From positions 56,503 to 120,502 of the forward strand of contig JADKBU010000015.1 of NCBI GenBank assembly GCA_016714935.1: a stretch of 64,000 nucleotides of DNA. The letters run 5' to 3'. Under the pieces are notes generated by a model. The model was not told the origin of the DNA and made no database searches. It saw only the letters and a list, made by a program, of their open reading frames with translations. The position numbers and the translations under genes are program-made. Source of the stretch: Candidatus Accumulibacter propinquus (GTDB lineage: Bacteria > Pseudomonadota > Gammaproteobacteria > Burkholderiales > Rhodocyclaceae). Position 1 is the stretch's first letter; each line of letters starts with the position of its first letter. This document shows, piece by piece, positions 44,071 to 54,000 of this stretch.

Positions 44071-45339
44071 TTACTTGCCTTCAGGCGTGTCCTTCTTCTT
44101 GTCGTTACCCGGAATGTACGGGCTCCACGGCTGCGCCCTGACCGGTCCAGGCGTTTTCCAGACCACGTTGAACTGACCGTCGGCCTTGATCTCGCCGATG
44201 AACACCGGCTTGTGCAGATGGTGGTTCTTCTCGTCCATCTTGATCGTGAAACCCGACGGTGCCTTGAAGGTCTGTCCGGCCATCGCCGCAATCACCTTGT
44301 CGACGTCGGTGGACTTGGCCTTCTCGACCGCCTGCTTCCACATGTAGACGCCGATATAGGTCGCTTCCATCGGGTCGTTGGTCACCGCCTTGTCGGCATT
44401 CGGCAGCTTCTGCTTGACCGCCCAGGTCCGGTACAGCTTGGTGAACTTGTCGTTCTCGACGTTCTTCAACGACATGAAGTAGTTCCACGAGGCCAGGTGC
44501 CCGACCAGCGGCTTGGTATCGACGCCGCGCAGTTCCTCTTCGCCAACCGAGAAGGCGACCACCGGCACTTCGGTCGCCTTGATGCCGGCGTTGCCGAGTT
44601 CCTTGTAGAACGGCACGTTGGAATCGCCATTGATGGTCGACACCACCGCCGTCTTCTTGCCTTCGCTGGAGAATTTCTTGATCTTGGCGATGATCGTCTG
44701 ATAGTCGCTGTGACCGAAGGGCGTGTACTCCTCCATGATGTCGGCGTCGGCGACGCCCTTGGACTTGAGGAAAGCGCGCAGGATCTTGTTCGTCGTGCGC
44801 GGATAGACGTAGTCGGTACCGAGCAGGACGAAGCGTTTGGCTTCGCCGCCATCCTTGCTCATCAGGTACTCGACCGCCGGGATCGCCTGCTGGTTTGGCG
44901 CCGCGCCGGTATAGAAGACGTTGTACTCGAGTTCTTCGCCTTCGTACTGCACCGGATAGAACAGGAGGCCGTTGAGTTCCTTGTAGACCGGCAGGACCGA
45001 TTTCCGCGATACCGACGTCCAGCACCCGAAGGTCACCGCGACCTTGTCCTTGCTCAGCAGTTGTCGTGCCTTCTCGGCGAACAGCGGCCAGTTCGACGCC
45101 GGATCGACGACCACCGGTTCGAGCTTCTTGCCGAGCACGCCGCCCTTGCTGTTGATCTCGTCGATCGCCATCAGGACGGTTTCCTTGAGTGCCGTCTCGG
45201 AAATGGCCATGGTCCCCGACAGGGAATGCAGCACACCGACCTTGATCGTCTCGGCGGCCAGTGCGTTGAACGAAGTCAGCCCGAACGCGGCGGTCACTGC
45301 GGCGGCGGAGAGTGTCTTCATGAAGTTGCGACGTACCAT
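44071..45339 (-). CDS. urtA: Periplasmic urea-binding protein UrtA
   Basis: A 422-residue solute-binding protein of the urea/short-chain-amide type. A signal peptide (MVRRNFMKTLSAAAVTAAFG ... NALAAE) is followed by IKVGVLHSLSGTMAISETAL, the family opening, and then GCWTSVSRKSVLPVYKELNG and LFYPVQYEGEELEYNVFYTG, the part that distinguishes UrtA from amidase-linked FmdD and Liv proteins. It ends in a lysine-rich tail (NDKKKDTPEGK). It heads the block urtABCDE-ureDA-ureJ-ureBCEFG. A sequence matching the sigma54 consensus lies 57-72 bases upstream. Confidence 0.97.
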   Translation of the reverse strand: MVRRNFMKTLSAAAVTAAFGLTSFNALAAETIKVGVLHSLSGTMAISETALKETVLMAIDEINSKGGVLGKKLEPVVVDPASNWPLFAEKARQLLSKDKVAVTFGCWTSVSRKSVLPVYKELNGLLFYPVQYEGEELEYNVFYTGAAPNQQAIPAVEYLMSKDGGEAKRFVLLGTDYVYPRTTNKILRAFLKSKGVADADIMEEYTPFGHSDYQTIIAKIKKFSSEGKKTAVVSTINGDSNVPFYKELGNAGIKATEVPVVAFSVGEEELRGVDTKPLVGHLASWNYFMSLKNVENDKFTKLYRTWAVKQKLPNADKAVTNDPMEATYIGVYMWKQAVEKAKSTDVDKVIAAMAGQTFKAPSGFTIKMDEKNHHLHKPVFIGEIKADGQFNVVWKTPGPVRAQPWSPYIPGNDKKKDTPEGK

Positions 45340-45395
45340 CTATTTACTCCTCGAAGGTTAAGAACCGGGAAGAAATCTTCCTGCGAGGACGACAA

Positions 45396-45411
45396 AGCAA
45401 CCACCATGCCA
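45396..45411 (-). promoter_or_regulatory. Sigma54 (RpoN) promoter of the urea operon
   Basis: On the minus strand 45411-45396 reads TGGCATGGTGGTTGCT, an exact fit to the -24/-12 consensus TGGCAYRNNNNTTGCW. Transcription should start near 45385, about 45 bases before urtA. Sigma54 control through NtrC is the usual way that urea uptake and urease answer nitrogen limitation. No convincing NtrC dyad was seen upstream. Confidence 0.75.
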
Positions 45412-45584
45412 TATCGCATCAGGAACGTGGAATGGCCCATCAGAGCAACCGATCAGCGCCGTTGTACGGCATCCGTTGCAGCCGCTCGGCAATGCGCCCG
45501 CACCAGACTGGGGCACCGACCCACAACAGGCACCAAGATGACACCCGCCGCCGCAAGCGACGGGCGAACTTGAGCGCCACCTTG

Positions 45585-45898
45585 AAGTGTTTTCTCGTGG
45601 CCTCAGGCAGCGGCGCCGGGCTGTGGGCAGCCCTGGCGCTTGGCGCCGGCTGGCTATTGCAGGGCGCGGTGCAAGGCGCCATCAGCGTGCTCGATCAGCA
45701 CGCCGGTGGCGCCCTCCTGATCACGACCGGTCTTGTCGCCAGCTGGCTGGGCTGGAAGACGCCGGCGCCATCCAGGCCGCCCGGTACCTGCTCGATGCCG
45801 GATACCACGCAGCGCGCCCACTGCAAGGCGGCTACGAAACCTGGATGGCGGCCAACGCAGCAAACGCCGACTCCCCCGGGGAAACCATCAAACCCTAG
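45585..45898 (+). pseudogene. Remnant of a DedA-rhodanese fusion protein
   Basis: Frame one (about 45585-45755) reads FLVASGSGAGLWAALALGAG and GALLITTGLVASWLGWK, matching the last membrane helices of DedA-family proteins. After a frame change near 45755 the text is DAGAIQAARYLLDAGYHAAR and PLQGGYETWMAANAA, the final helices of a rhodanese domain. DedA-rhodanese fusions exist in beta-proteobacteria. Here the N-terminal DedA part and the rhodanese active-site cysteine loop are both missing, so it is a dead remnant. Its end overlaps the stop of the next minus-strand gene by four bases. Confidence 0.55.
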
Positions 45899-46179
45899 TC
45901 CGCCGGAGCATCCTGGTTCTTCAGCCGCTTGAAGATCAACTGCAGGTTGCGAATATAAACCACAAAGCCAAAAGACTGGCCAATGATGAAAACCGGGTCT
46001 TCACGATACAGGGCATACGACAACAACAAGGCGCTGCCCACCAGGCTGAGGTACCAAAAGCCTTTAGGAATCACACTTTCCTTGCGAATCTCGCTATAAA
46101 TCCATTGCAACGCGAATCGACCGGTAAAGACCGCCTGCCCCAACAACCCCACACCAATCCACATCTGCTCAGTAGTCAT
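45895..46179 (-). CDS. LAB_N domain small membrane protein
   Basis: A 94-residue protein with three hydrophobic helices and the lipid-A-biosynthesis N-terminal (LAB_N) pattern: GLLGQAVFTGRFALQWIYSE, SVIPKGFWYLSLVGSALLL and GQSFGFVVYIRNLQLIFK. Such proteins accompany GT2 and ArnT-type enzymes in lipid A or lipid-carrier glycan modification; their own role is unclear. The start overlaps the upstream GT2 gene as ATGA, so it is the third gene of a three-gene operon. Confidence 0.88.
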   Translation of the reverse strand: MTTEQMWIGVGLLGQAVFTGRFALQWIYSEIRKESVIPKGFWYLSLVGSALLLSYALYREDPVFIIGQSFGFVVYIRNLQLIFKRLKNQDAPAD

Positions 46180-46925
46180 TTCGCTGATTCCGCCTCTTCA
46201 GTAGCGCAGTACAACCGGGTTCGCAACAACAACCACGACACGCCGAACAAATCAACGATGCCGACCAGCGCTCGGTCAATCGTTCCATAATTGGAACGAC
46301 CACCAATGCGGTGGCGATGATTGACCGGGACCACCATTTTCCGAAAACCATGCCGTTGCACCATGGCCGGAATGAAACGATGCATGTGATCAAAATATGG
46401 CAGTTGCAGAAACACGTCGCGCGCGATCACCTTCAGGCCACACCCGGTGTCGGGCGTATCATCGCGCAGGATCCACGCGCGCAGCCCATTGGCAAACCGC
46501 GAGGAGATCCGCTTGATGAACGTGTCGCGACGATTGACGCGGTGACCAGCAAGCAGCTTGATCCCTGCCGGATCACCTTCCGTCCCTTCCACCAGGGCCA
46601 ACAGACGCGGAATATCGGCCGGATCGTTCTGACCATCGCCATCCAGTGTCACCAGCCATGATCCACGCGCCCGCTGAGCCGCGCGATAGAGCGATGTGCT
46701 CTGACCCAGCGAACGGGCATGCCGAAAGATGCGCAGGGCCGCAAAGCCATCACGCTGCACCTCTTGCAGGGTGGCAAACGTCCCATCGGTGCTGCCATCA
46801 TCGACCACCAGCACCTCATAATCCTCGCGCGGCTGCATCGCGCGCTGGATTTCACCCAGCAGGACCGGCAGGTTCGCGGTTTCGTTCTTGGCTGGAATCA
46901 GTATTGAAATGGATGGGACAGTCAT
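46176..46925 (-). CDS. Family 2 glycosyltransferase, polyprenyl-phosphate sugar synthase type
   Basis: A 249-residue GT-A enzyme like dolichol-phosphate mannosyltransferase and ArnC. It starts ISILIPAKNETANLPVLLGE and has the nucleotide site VLVVDDGSTDGT, the metal motif LVTLDGDGQNDP (DxD as DGD) and the C-terminal GCGLKVIARDVF. Unlike ArnC there is no clear C-terminal pair of TM helices. It should charge undecaprenyl phosphate with a sugar that the next protein transfers. The sugar cannot be read from the sequence. Overlaps both neighbours by four bases. Confidence 0.88.
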   Translation of the reverse strand: MTVPSISILIPAKNETANLPVLLGEIQRAMQPREDYEVLVVDDGSTDGTFATLQEVQRDGFAALRIFRHARSLGQSTSLYRAAQRARGSWLVTLDGDGQNDPADIPRLLALVEGTEGDPAGIKLLAGHRVNRRDTFIKRISSRFANGLRAWILRDDTPDTGCGLKVIARDVFLQLPYFDHMHRFIPAMVQRHGFRKMVVPVNHRHRIGGRSNYGTIDRALVGIVDLFGVSWLLLRTRLYCATEEAESAK

Positions 46926-48424
46926 GAGCGCAACTCCGCGGCCGAAGGATTTCTGGGCAATGAGGAACCGCCGGAGGTGGGGGCCATCGACACCGGCGTG
47001 CAGTCGCTGCCATTGCGGTAAACAAAAACATGCTGACCTTTCCTGATAAACGGATCAAAATCGTTCAGCAAACAGTTTCTGGACGGTTGCCATTCCTTCG
47101 GCAATTCCTCAAAGAAAAACAGACCCTGCGCGGAAGCTTGATAGCGCGCCTTCAGGTCGGAATCCGGCAGTTCTTTCACCGTTCGGCCGATATAATAGAT
47201 CGCTCGCACATCGAAATTCTTTTCCGAAAACAGCGGCAACTGCGCGGGCTGCGGTGCCATGAATCTTTGAATTTCGGGCAGCACCTGGTAGCGCTGCGCA
47301 AAATACCGCTCCTCACCCCAGGCAAAATATCCCAGGAAACAGAAACCCAGTACCGGGCCAGCCCACTCGACGACCCTCCTGACACGTGGCCCGGCAAGTT
47401 CGCGGTAAGCAGCCAGTCTGGTGGCAAGTAACATCGCCAGGCAGGGATAGGCCGGCAACAGGTATTTGGCGTGCTTTTCCTTGAACAGCGTGAAGACGAT
47501 CACCGGCAATACGAAAGAGAGCAGCCACAAACACTCGGTCCTGTTTTTCCACCAGCCGGTAATCGTTTCCCTCGGCTTCCAGAACAACAGCAGGAGTACC
47601 GGGAAAAACGCCCCGGCGATCCATTGGAGATAGCTATAAAATGGCTCGCTTTCCACATGGCCGCTAATCTTCTGCACGATGTCGCGCTTGAGGATCGGTT
47701 GCCAGGCATCGAACCCGATCCTTTCCGTAATCAGGCCATACCAGGGCAGGGACACCAGCAGCAGGATCAGCCAGCCCAGCGGGTCGCGCAACAATTTCTT
47801 GCCGCGTGCGTCCTGTTGAACAAAGGCGTACACCAGCAGCGGCAGGGTCACGAACAACAGGGATACCGGACCCTTGGTCATCACCGCACAACCGAGCAGG
47901 GCATAACTCGCAACCCCCCAGGTGCGGGCCGCGCCTTCCTCAAGATAACGCCACGCGCAGAGCAGCGAGGCGAAGCAAAACAAAGTCAGGAGGCCCTCAA
48001 GTTCGGCCCTGCGCGCATGCACGGCAAAGCCGCTGTTGGCAATCAGGATTTGCACCGCAAAGATGGCTGCCCACGGCGACGCATATCGAATCATGGCCCG
48101 GTAGCACAGCGCCAGCGTCAGCAGCCCGGCGACAGCCGCCGGAAAACGCACCACCCACTCATTGACGGTACCGATCGCGGTGGCCAGGGCAGCCGCGATC
48201 CAATAATAGAAAGGCGGCTTGACGATATACCACTCGCCATTGAGGGTCGGAATCAACCAGTCACCCGAAAGAAACATCTCGCGAATGGGCAGTGCGCGGC
48301 GCGCTTCATTGAGCGAAGCCAACGGTAAACTGCCGAGGTTCAGGAACACGACGCCGACAGAGAGCGCCAGGACAAGCATTGCGTAGGAACTGGCGACGCC
48401 GCCAGGAGATTTGTTGCTGGTCAT
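46922..48424 (-). CDS. ArnT-like membrane glycosyltransferase (GT83/GT39 superfamily)
   Basis: A 500-residue GT-C enzyme with about 11-12 membrane helices. The first periplasmic loop holds LNEARRALPIREMFLSGDW, where the usual acidic residue of the D/E-x-R/E motif appears as NEAR, then WYIVKPPFYYWIAAALATAI, and a later HARRAELEGLLTLF. The last 140 residues are a periplasmic domain. It would move the sugar from undecaprenyl phosphate onto an acceptor such as lipid A or another envelope glycan. It is first in the operon with the GT2 and LAB_N genes. Confidence 0.88.
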   Translation of the reverse strand: MTSNKSPGGVASSYAMLVLALSVGVVFLNLGSLPLASLNEARRALPIREMFLSGDWLIPTLNGEWYIVKPPFYYWIAAALATAIGTVNEWVVRFPAAVAGLLTLALCYRAMIRYASPWAAIFAVQILIANSGFAVHARRAELEGLLTLFCFASLLCAWRYLEEGAARTWGVASYALLGCAVMTKGPVSLLFVTLPLLVYAFVQQDARGKKLLRDPLGWLILLLVSLPWYGLITERIGFDAWQPILKRDIVQKISGHVESEPFYSYLQWIAGAFFPVLLLLFWKPRETITGWWKNRTECLWLLSFVLPVIVFTLFKEKHAKYLLPAYPCLAMLLATRLAAYRELAGPRVRRVVEWAGPVLGFCFLGYFAWGEERYFAQRYQVLPEIQRFMAPQPAQLPLFSEKNFDVRAIYYIGRTVKELPDSDLKARYQASAQGLFFFEELPKEWQPSRNCLLNDFDPFIRKGQHVFVYRNGSDCTPVSMAPTSGGSSLPRNPSAAELRS

Positions 48425-48515
48425 GATCGGTGGCTATTCAAGAGTTGTTGCAATCCTTGCCCGGCAATGTGCTGCCGGGCTGTTGAGACATCACCATGGG
48501 CACTCGCTGGTGCGG

Positions 48516-48869
48516 TCAATCTTCGGTCGTCTCGCCGGCAGGATCCTGGTCATCCGGATTGATCACTCCGAAGTGCGCAGGAATGCGCGTGTAAAAGATC
48601 CGGATCTTCTCGTGACGGACCAGATCGAAAAGCCGTTGCTCTTCGTCACGCGTCACGACGAATTCGACCTCGATGCCACTGCTTCCCGCCAGTTCGAAAA
48701 ATCGGTCTTCGTGCACGGTATGCCGTCGCCCGAAACCGCCGATCGACCGAAAGGCCGACCCGCCCCGGATGCCGAGCTTGTTGCCTGTGTCGAGCAGCCA
48801 CTCCCATAACAGAACGCCGTGATGCTCCTGGGCCGCGTTCACGTAGAATCTCAGGAATGAACCTTGCAT
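48516..48869 (-). CDS. DUF190 family protein
   Basis: A 117-residue protein with GGAGG five bases before the ATG at 48869. The family text is SFLRFYVNAAQEHHGVLLWE, WLLDTGNKLGIRGGSAFRSI, GFGRRHTVHEDRFFELAG and VEFVVTRDEEQRLFDLV. DUF190 proteins have a PII-like ferredoxin fold and are very often encoded next to crcB, as here (crcB ends 53 bases upstream). A role in sensing or tuning the channel is likely but unproven. Confidence 0.88.
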   Translation of the reverse strand: MQGSFLRFYVNAAQEHHGVLLWEWLLDTGNKLGIRGGSAFRSIGGFGRRHTVHEDRFFELAGSSGIEVEFVVTRDEEQRLFDLVRHEKIRIFYTRIPAHFGVINPDDQDPAGETTED

Positions 48870-48922
48870 GCTTGCCTCCCCGCCCTGTCCTTGCACGCCG
48901 CTGTCGGCAATATGCAACCGCA

Positions 48923-49309
48923 TCAGCTTGACGCCTTCACCCAGACGACGGTGGCAATCCCGGCCAGGGTCATCAGCACCGATCCCACGACATGCGCCGC
49001 AACAGCGGTCAGCGCCCAGGAGATCCTTCCCTCCTGCAGCAGGGTCGTGAGTTCGGCCGAGAACGTCGAGAACGTCGTCAGCCCACCGCAGAAGCCGGTA
49101 ATGACCAGCAGACGCCATTCCGGCGAGAGCGCTGAAAATGACGCAAAGAACGCCACGGCCAGGCCAACGACGTAGGCGCCGATCAGATTCGCAGCCAGTG
49201 TGCCGGGGGGCACCGTCGGAAAGAGGCTGTTGAGCCTGAGGCCGAGTTGCCAGCGCAACAAGGCGCCTAGCGCGGCACCGGTCGAGATGGCAAGGATTGA
49301 TTTCCACAT
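48923..49309 (-). CDS. crcB: Fluoride channel CrcB/Fluc
   Basis: A 128-residue, four-helix dual-topology fluoride channel subunit. It has ISTGAALGALLRWQLGLRLN, the conserved GTLAANLIGAYVVGL with the pore Asn, and ITGFCGGLTTFSTFSAEL with the phenylalanine box and the central Na+ site residues. The ATG at 49309 starts MWKSILAIST; codons upstream do not fit the family. I searched the 90-base leader for a fluoride riboswitch and found only a partial resemblance. Confidence 0.94.
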   Translation of the reverse strand: MWKSILAISTGAALGALLRWQLGLRLNSLFPTVPPGTLAANLIGAYVVGLAVAFFASFSALSPEWRLLVITGFCGGLTTFSTFSAELTTLLQEGRISWALTAVAAHVVGSVLMTLAGIATVVWVKASS

Positions 49310-49618
49310 ACCGCTACCCTGCAAAGCTGGTGCCAAAGCGGCCAGACCGAACGCATCGACGGCCGAACGCCATCTCCCAAGCGCTCAATATAGCACCGGA
49401 ACTTGTGCCATGAACAGCGGTCGCGCCGCACGCGGGTGCTGCCAGGCAAGGCCGATCCCCGCCATAAAGCGCATGCGTGGCCCGTACTTCGATTGACGGT
49501 GCGTGTCTCTGCTCCCTATACTCGGGGGCTTTACCCTGGATATCCCGTGTTCTGCTGCGGACTTTCGCGCGCACGCGCCCCGGCAGGACGGGATGTCGAA
49601 GCGATCGAGGAGTACGTG

Positions 49619-51034
49619 ATGCGCCGAACGAAGATCGTGGCCACAGTCGGCCCGGCCACTGCCGCACCCGGGCCGATGCGACAACTGCTGGAAGCCGGCG
49701 TCGATGTCGTACGCCTCAACGCGGCGCACGCCGATATGGACACGCACAGCAACAACGCGCGCCAGGCGCGTGAACTGGCGCAGGTTCTCGGCCGCAGCGT
49801 CGGCGTGCTGGTCGATCTGCCGGGCCCCAAGATCCGCAGCGGTCTGGTCGTGGGCGACGCGGTGGAACTCGAAAGCGGTCAGGAGTTCGTACTCAGCGGC
49901 CACGACGACGGCCATGGCGACGCCCAGCATGTCGCCACCACCCTGCCCGCGCTCGCGCAATGGGCACGCCGCGGCGACGACGTCTACCTCGCCGACGGCG
50001 CGATCGTGCTGCGCGTACTCGAAGCGGTGGGCGACGATGTGCGCACCGAAGTCGTGCGCGGCGGTACGCTGCGCTCGCGCAAGGGGATGCACCTGCCACG
50101 TGCCGAGGAGCACGTCGATCCGTTCACCGACCGCGACGCCCGTGCACTCGAGATGGCGGTTGCCGCGAAGGTGGACTTCCTCGGACTTTCTTTCGTCCGC
50201 CGTGCCGAAGACGTCGAGCAGGTGCGCGCCCTGCTCCCCAGGCGCGGCATGCGGCCGGCACTGATCGCGAAGATCGAGACCGCCAGCGCGGTGGACAACC
50301 TCGCGGGGATCATCAACGCCGCCGACGGGGTCATGGTCGCACGCGGCGATCTCGGCATCCAGATGCCGGCGCGACGCGTGCCGCTCCTCCAGAAGGAGAT
50401 CATCCGCTTCTGCAACCAGGCCGGAAAGCCGGTGATCACCGCCACGCAGATGCTCGAATCGATGACCCGCGCGCCCTTGCCGACGCGCGCCGAGGTCAAT
50501 GACGTGGCCAACGCCGTGCTCGATGGCACCGACGCCCTGATGTTGTCGGAAGAGACGGCAGTCGGATTGTTCCCGGGAGAAACCGTGCGCATGATGAGCG
50601 AAGTCGCCGAATCGGCCGAAGGCTGGCCGCGCGACCGCGTCGATCCGGCCACCAGCGTCGGCGCCGACGCCGACCGCGTCGCCTGGGCGGTGGCGCACGC
50701 CGCGGTGCAGGCGGCCGAAGACCTCGGCGTGGCCGCGATCCTGTGTCCCACGCGCAGCGGTCAAACGGCGCATCGCGTCGCCGCCTTCCGGCCGCGGGTG
50801 CCGATCGCCGCCATCTCGCCCAGCCCGCAGGTGCTCGGCGGGCTCTGCCTGGTGTGGGGCGTGCGACCGCTGGTAGTCCCCGAAAACCTCAACGGCGAGG
50901 AACAGATACGGCTCGCGATCGCGGCCGCACGGGCGGCGGGCATCGTCCGCGAAGGCGATCTGGTGGCGCTCGTTTTCGGCTGGGCCGGGCCGCGCGCCGG
51001 CAGCACCGACAGCGTACGCATCGTGCGCGCCTGA
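49619..51034 (+). CDS. pyk: Pyruvate kinase
   Basis: A 471-residue glycolytic enzyme making ATP and pyruvate from PEP. GAGGAG six bases upstream fixes the ATG at 49619. Motifs are MRRTKIVATVGPATAAPG, VRLNAAHADMDTH (the usual N-x-S-H appears as N-A-A-H), LVDLPGPKIRSG, the catalytic IAKIETASAVDNL and VARGDLGIQMP, and KPVITATQMLESM. The second half has ADADRVAWAVAHAAVQAAED and the C-terminal allosteric domain. The Ser-to-Ala change in the NxSH motif is unusual but lies outside the catalytic lysine region. Confidence 0.94.
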   Translation: MRRTKIVATVGPATAAPGPMRQLLEAGVDVVRLNAAHADMDTHSNNARQARELAQVLGRSVGVLVDLPGPKIRSGLVVGDAVELESGQEFVLSGHDDGHGDAQHVATTLPALAQWARRGDDVYLADGAIVLRVLEAVGDDVRTEVVRGGTLRSRKGMHLPRAEEHVDPFTDRDARALEMAVAAKVDFLGLSFVRRAEDVEQVRALLPRRGMRPALIAKIETASAVDNLAGIINAADGVMVARGDLGIQMPARRVPLLQKEIIRFCNQAGKPVITATQMLESMTRAPLPTRAEVNDVANAVLDGTDALMLSEETAVGLFPGETVRMMSEVAESAEGWPRDRVDPATSVGADADRVAWAVAHAAVQAAEDLGVAAILCPTRSGQTAHRVAAFRPRVPIAAISPSPQVLGGLCLVWGVRPLVVPENLNGEEQIRLAIAAARAAGIVREGDLVALVFGWAGPRAGSTDSVRIVRA

Positions 51035-51096
51035 GACGAGGCGTGTCGGACCCGGCGCCGCTGCACCTGGACACTGCCTGACCATCCTGGCCGACC

Positions 51097-54000
51097 ATGA
51101 AGATTCTTGAATATACCGGTCTTGACACCTCCCGCGTCAAGGCCAGCTACCGCAAGGTGGCCGACGCCATCGCCCGCCACGACTTCCGCGCCGCGCAGGT
51201 CAAGAAGCTCGTCAATCTCGGCCACGGCAAGTTCTACCGGGCCCGCCTCGACGACAGCAACCGGCTGTTGTTCTCGCTGGTTCGCCACGGTGACGAAGTC
51301 TGTGCCCTGATGCTCGAGGTCATCGTCAATCACGATTACGACAAGTCGCGCTTTCTGCGCGGCGCAGCCATCGACGATGACAAGGTTCCCGACATCGGCG
51401 TGGAAGACGCCATCCGCGAAGCACAGCCGGTACGCTACCTGCATCCGGAGCGAACGGCGATTCATCTGCTCGACAAGCCGATCTCCTTCGACGACACGCA
51501 GGACGCCATCTATCGCCGACCGCCACCGCTGATCGTCGTCGGCTGCGCCGGCAGCGGCAAGACCGCCCTGACCCTCGAAAAACTCAAACACGCCGAAGGC
51601 GAGGTGCTCTACGTCACGCATTCGAGCTATCTCGCGCAGAGCGCCCGCGACCTCTATTACGCCCAGGGCTTCGAGCACGGCGGGCAGGAGGCGGTATTCC
51701 TGTCCTACCGGGAGTTCATCGAGTCGATCCACGTTCCACCCGGGCGGGAAGCCAGTTGGCGCGATTTCGCCGGCTGGTTTGGACGTTTCCGGCAGACCTT
51801 CCGGGAGTTCGACGCACATCAGGTCTTCGAAGAGATTCGCGGCGTGCTGACGGCCGGGTCCGGCGGCGTGCTGACGCGCGACGCCTATCTGGCGCTCGGC
51901 GTGCGGCAGTCGATCTTCCCCGCCGATCAGCGCGACCAGCTGTATGACCTGTTCGAGAAGTATCGACACTGGCTGGTCGAGGCCAAGCTCTATGACCTCA
52001 ATCTGGTCGCCCAGGACTGGCAGCCATTGGCCGCGCCGCGCTACGATTTCGTGGTCATCGACGAGGTGCAGGACATCACCACCGTGCAACTGGCTCTGGT
52101 CCTCAAGACGCTGAGGAAACCCGGCCACTTCCTGCTCTGCGGTGACTCCAACCAGATCGTGCATCCCAACTTCTTCGCCTGGAGTCAGGTCAAGAGTCTG
52201 TTCTGGAAAGATCCCAAACTCGCCGAGAGACAGGAACTGCATGTGCTCACGGCCAACTTCCGCAACGGACTGGAGGCCACACGCGTCGCCAACCAGTTGC
52301 TGAAAATCAAGCACAAGCGCTTCGGCTCGATCGACCGCGAGAGCAATTTCCTGGTGCAGGCCATTGGCGGCGAGGCCGGTCAGGTGGCGCTGATGCCCGA
52401 CAAGGACGCCACGACCCGCGAACTCGACCAGAAAATCCGCCAGTCCACCCAGTTCGCCGTACTGGTGATGCGCGACGAAGACAAGGCCGAGGCGAGGAAG
52501 CACTTCGCGACGCCGCTGTTGTTCTCGATCCATGAAGCCAAAGGCCTCGAATACGAGAACATCGTCCTCTACCGCTTCATCTCGGATCACCGCAGCGAGT
52601 TCAGCGACATCGTCGAAGGCGTCGCCAAGGCCGATCTGGCCGTCGAATCGCTCGATTACCGCCGCGCCAGGGACAAGAGCGACAAGTCGCTGGAGGTCTA
52701 CAAGTTCTTCGTCAATGCCCTGTACGTGGCGCTGACGCGCGCCATCAAGAACATCTACGTCATCGAGTCCGACACCGGGCATGCGCTCTTTGGCTTACTC
52801 GACCTGAACCTTGGCCAGGTGACGGTCGACGCCCGCCAATCGACCCTCGAAGACTGGCAGCGGGAAGCCCGCAAGCTGGAACTCCAGGGCAAGCAGGAAC
52901 AGGCCGAGGCCATTCGCCGCACGATCCTCAAACAAACGCCAGTCCCCTGGCCGGTGTTCAACGAAACGAAGGTCATTGAGCTGCTGGGGAAGGTGTTCCG
53001 CGAACAGGTTCCCGGCGGCAAGCTGAAACAGCAGCTCTACGAATACGCCACCTGTTTCGACGAACCGCAACTCGCCGAGTGGCTGGTCACGGAGGCGAAA
53101 TTCGAGCAGGCAAAATACTTCACGCAGCAGCGCGCGACCTTCGGACGCAAGACCTACCTGCCCTACTTCGCCAACCATTTCAAGGACATCCTGCAGCAAT
53201 GCGAGCGCCACGGCATTGACCACCGGCTGCCGATGAACCAGACGCCATTGATGGCCGCGGCGGCGGCCGGCAACGTGCCGCTGGTGGAAACCTTGCTCGC
53301 GCGCGGCGCCGACCGCGAAGCCGTCGATCACTACGGATACAACGCCCTGCACTGGGCCTTGCGCGAGGCTTTCCGTGACTCGAAATTTGCCCGCGGCCCA
53401 CTCGCCGCCCTCTACGAGCAACTGGCGCCGGCCAGCATCGACGTCAATACCGGCGAACGACTGGTGCGCATCGACCGGCACCTGTCCGAATATTTCATCT
53501 TCCAGACGCTGTGGGTGCTCTTCAAGTCGCGCTTCACCCACCGCCAGCGGCGAGCCAACGGCGCCTTTGACGCGCAAACCCTTCTCGAAGCCTGGCAGGA
53601 CCTGCCGGCCAACATCGTGCGCCCGGAACGAAACAAGCGCCAGCACCTGTCGAGCGTCCTGGCCCGCAACGAAATCAACCGCGACTACGCCTACAACCGG
53701 GCGCTGTTCATGCGTTTCACCATTGGCTGGTATCAGTTCAATCCCAAGCTCGCGGTGCGTCGCCGCGTGGCTGGCGACGAGCAGTGGCTGCCGATTTATG
53801 CGGCGCTCAACCTGCCGCTGATCAACGAGTTTTCGCTGCCGGAACGGCCGGAGCACCGGGGATGGGAACAGGTCTGTTACGCCATCGACCGCTATCTCGC
53901 TCTCGGCGGACTGGGCCCGCGCACCACCGCCATCGCCGCCGAGCGCGCGGTGGCGCGCGCAGAGGCGCTGGAGGCCGCAAGGATTGCGGAAGAAAGGGCG

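Noticed and set aside
45420..45600. NtrC-binding dyad upstream of the urea promoter (GCACC near 45502 and 45515)
   Set aside because: The two GCACC copies are direct repeats, not the inverted GCACC-N5-GGTGC arrangement that NtrC needs.
49310..49400. Fluoride riboswitch before crcB (GGGAGATGGCGTTCGGCC resembles the start of the motif)
   Set aside because: The paired closing strand and the conserved UGAUG...CUCC half are not present in a workable position; the likeness is only to the first 15 bases.
50761..52782. 673-codon minus-strand frame covering the pyruvate kinase end and the helicase gene
   Set aside because: Antisense shadow of two recognised genes with no motif of its own.
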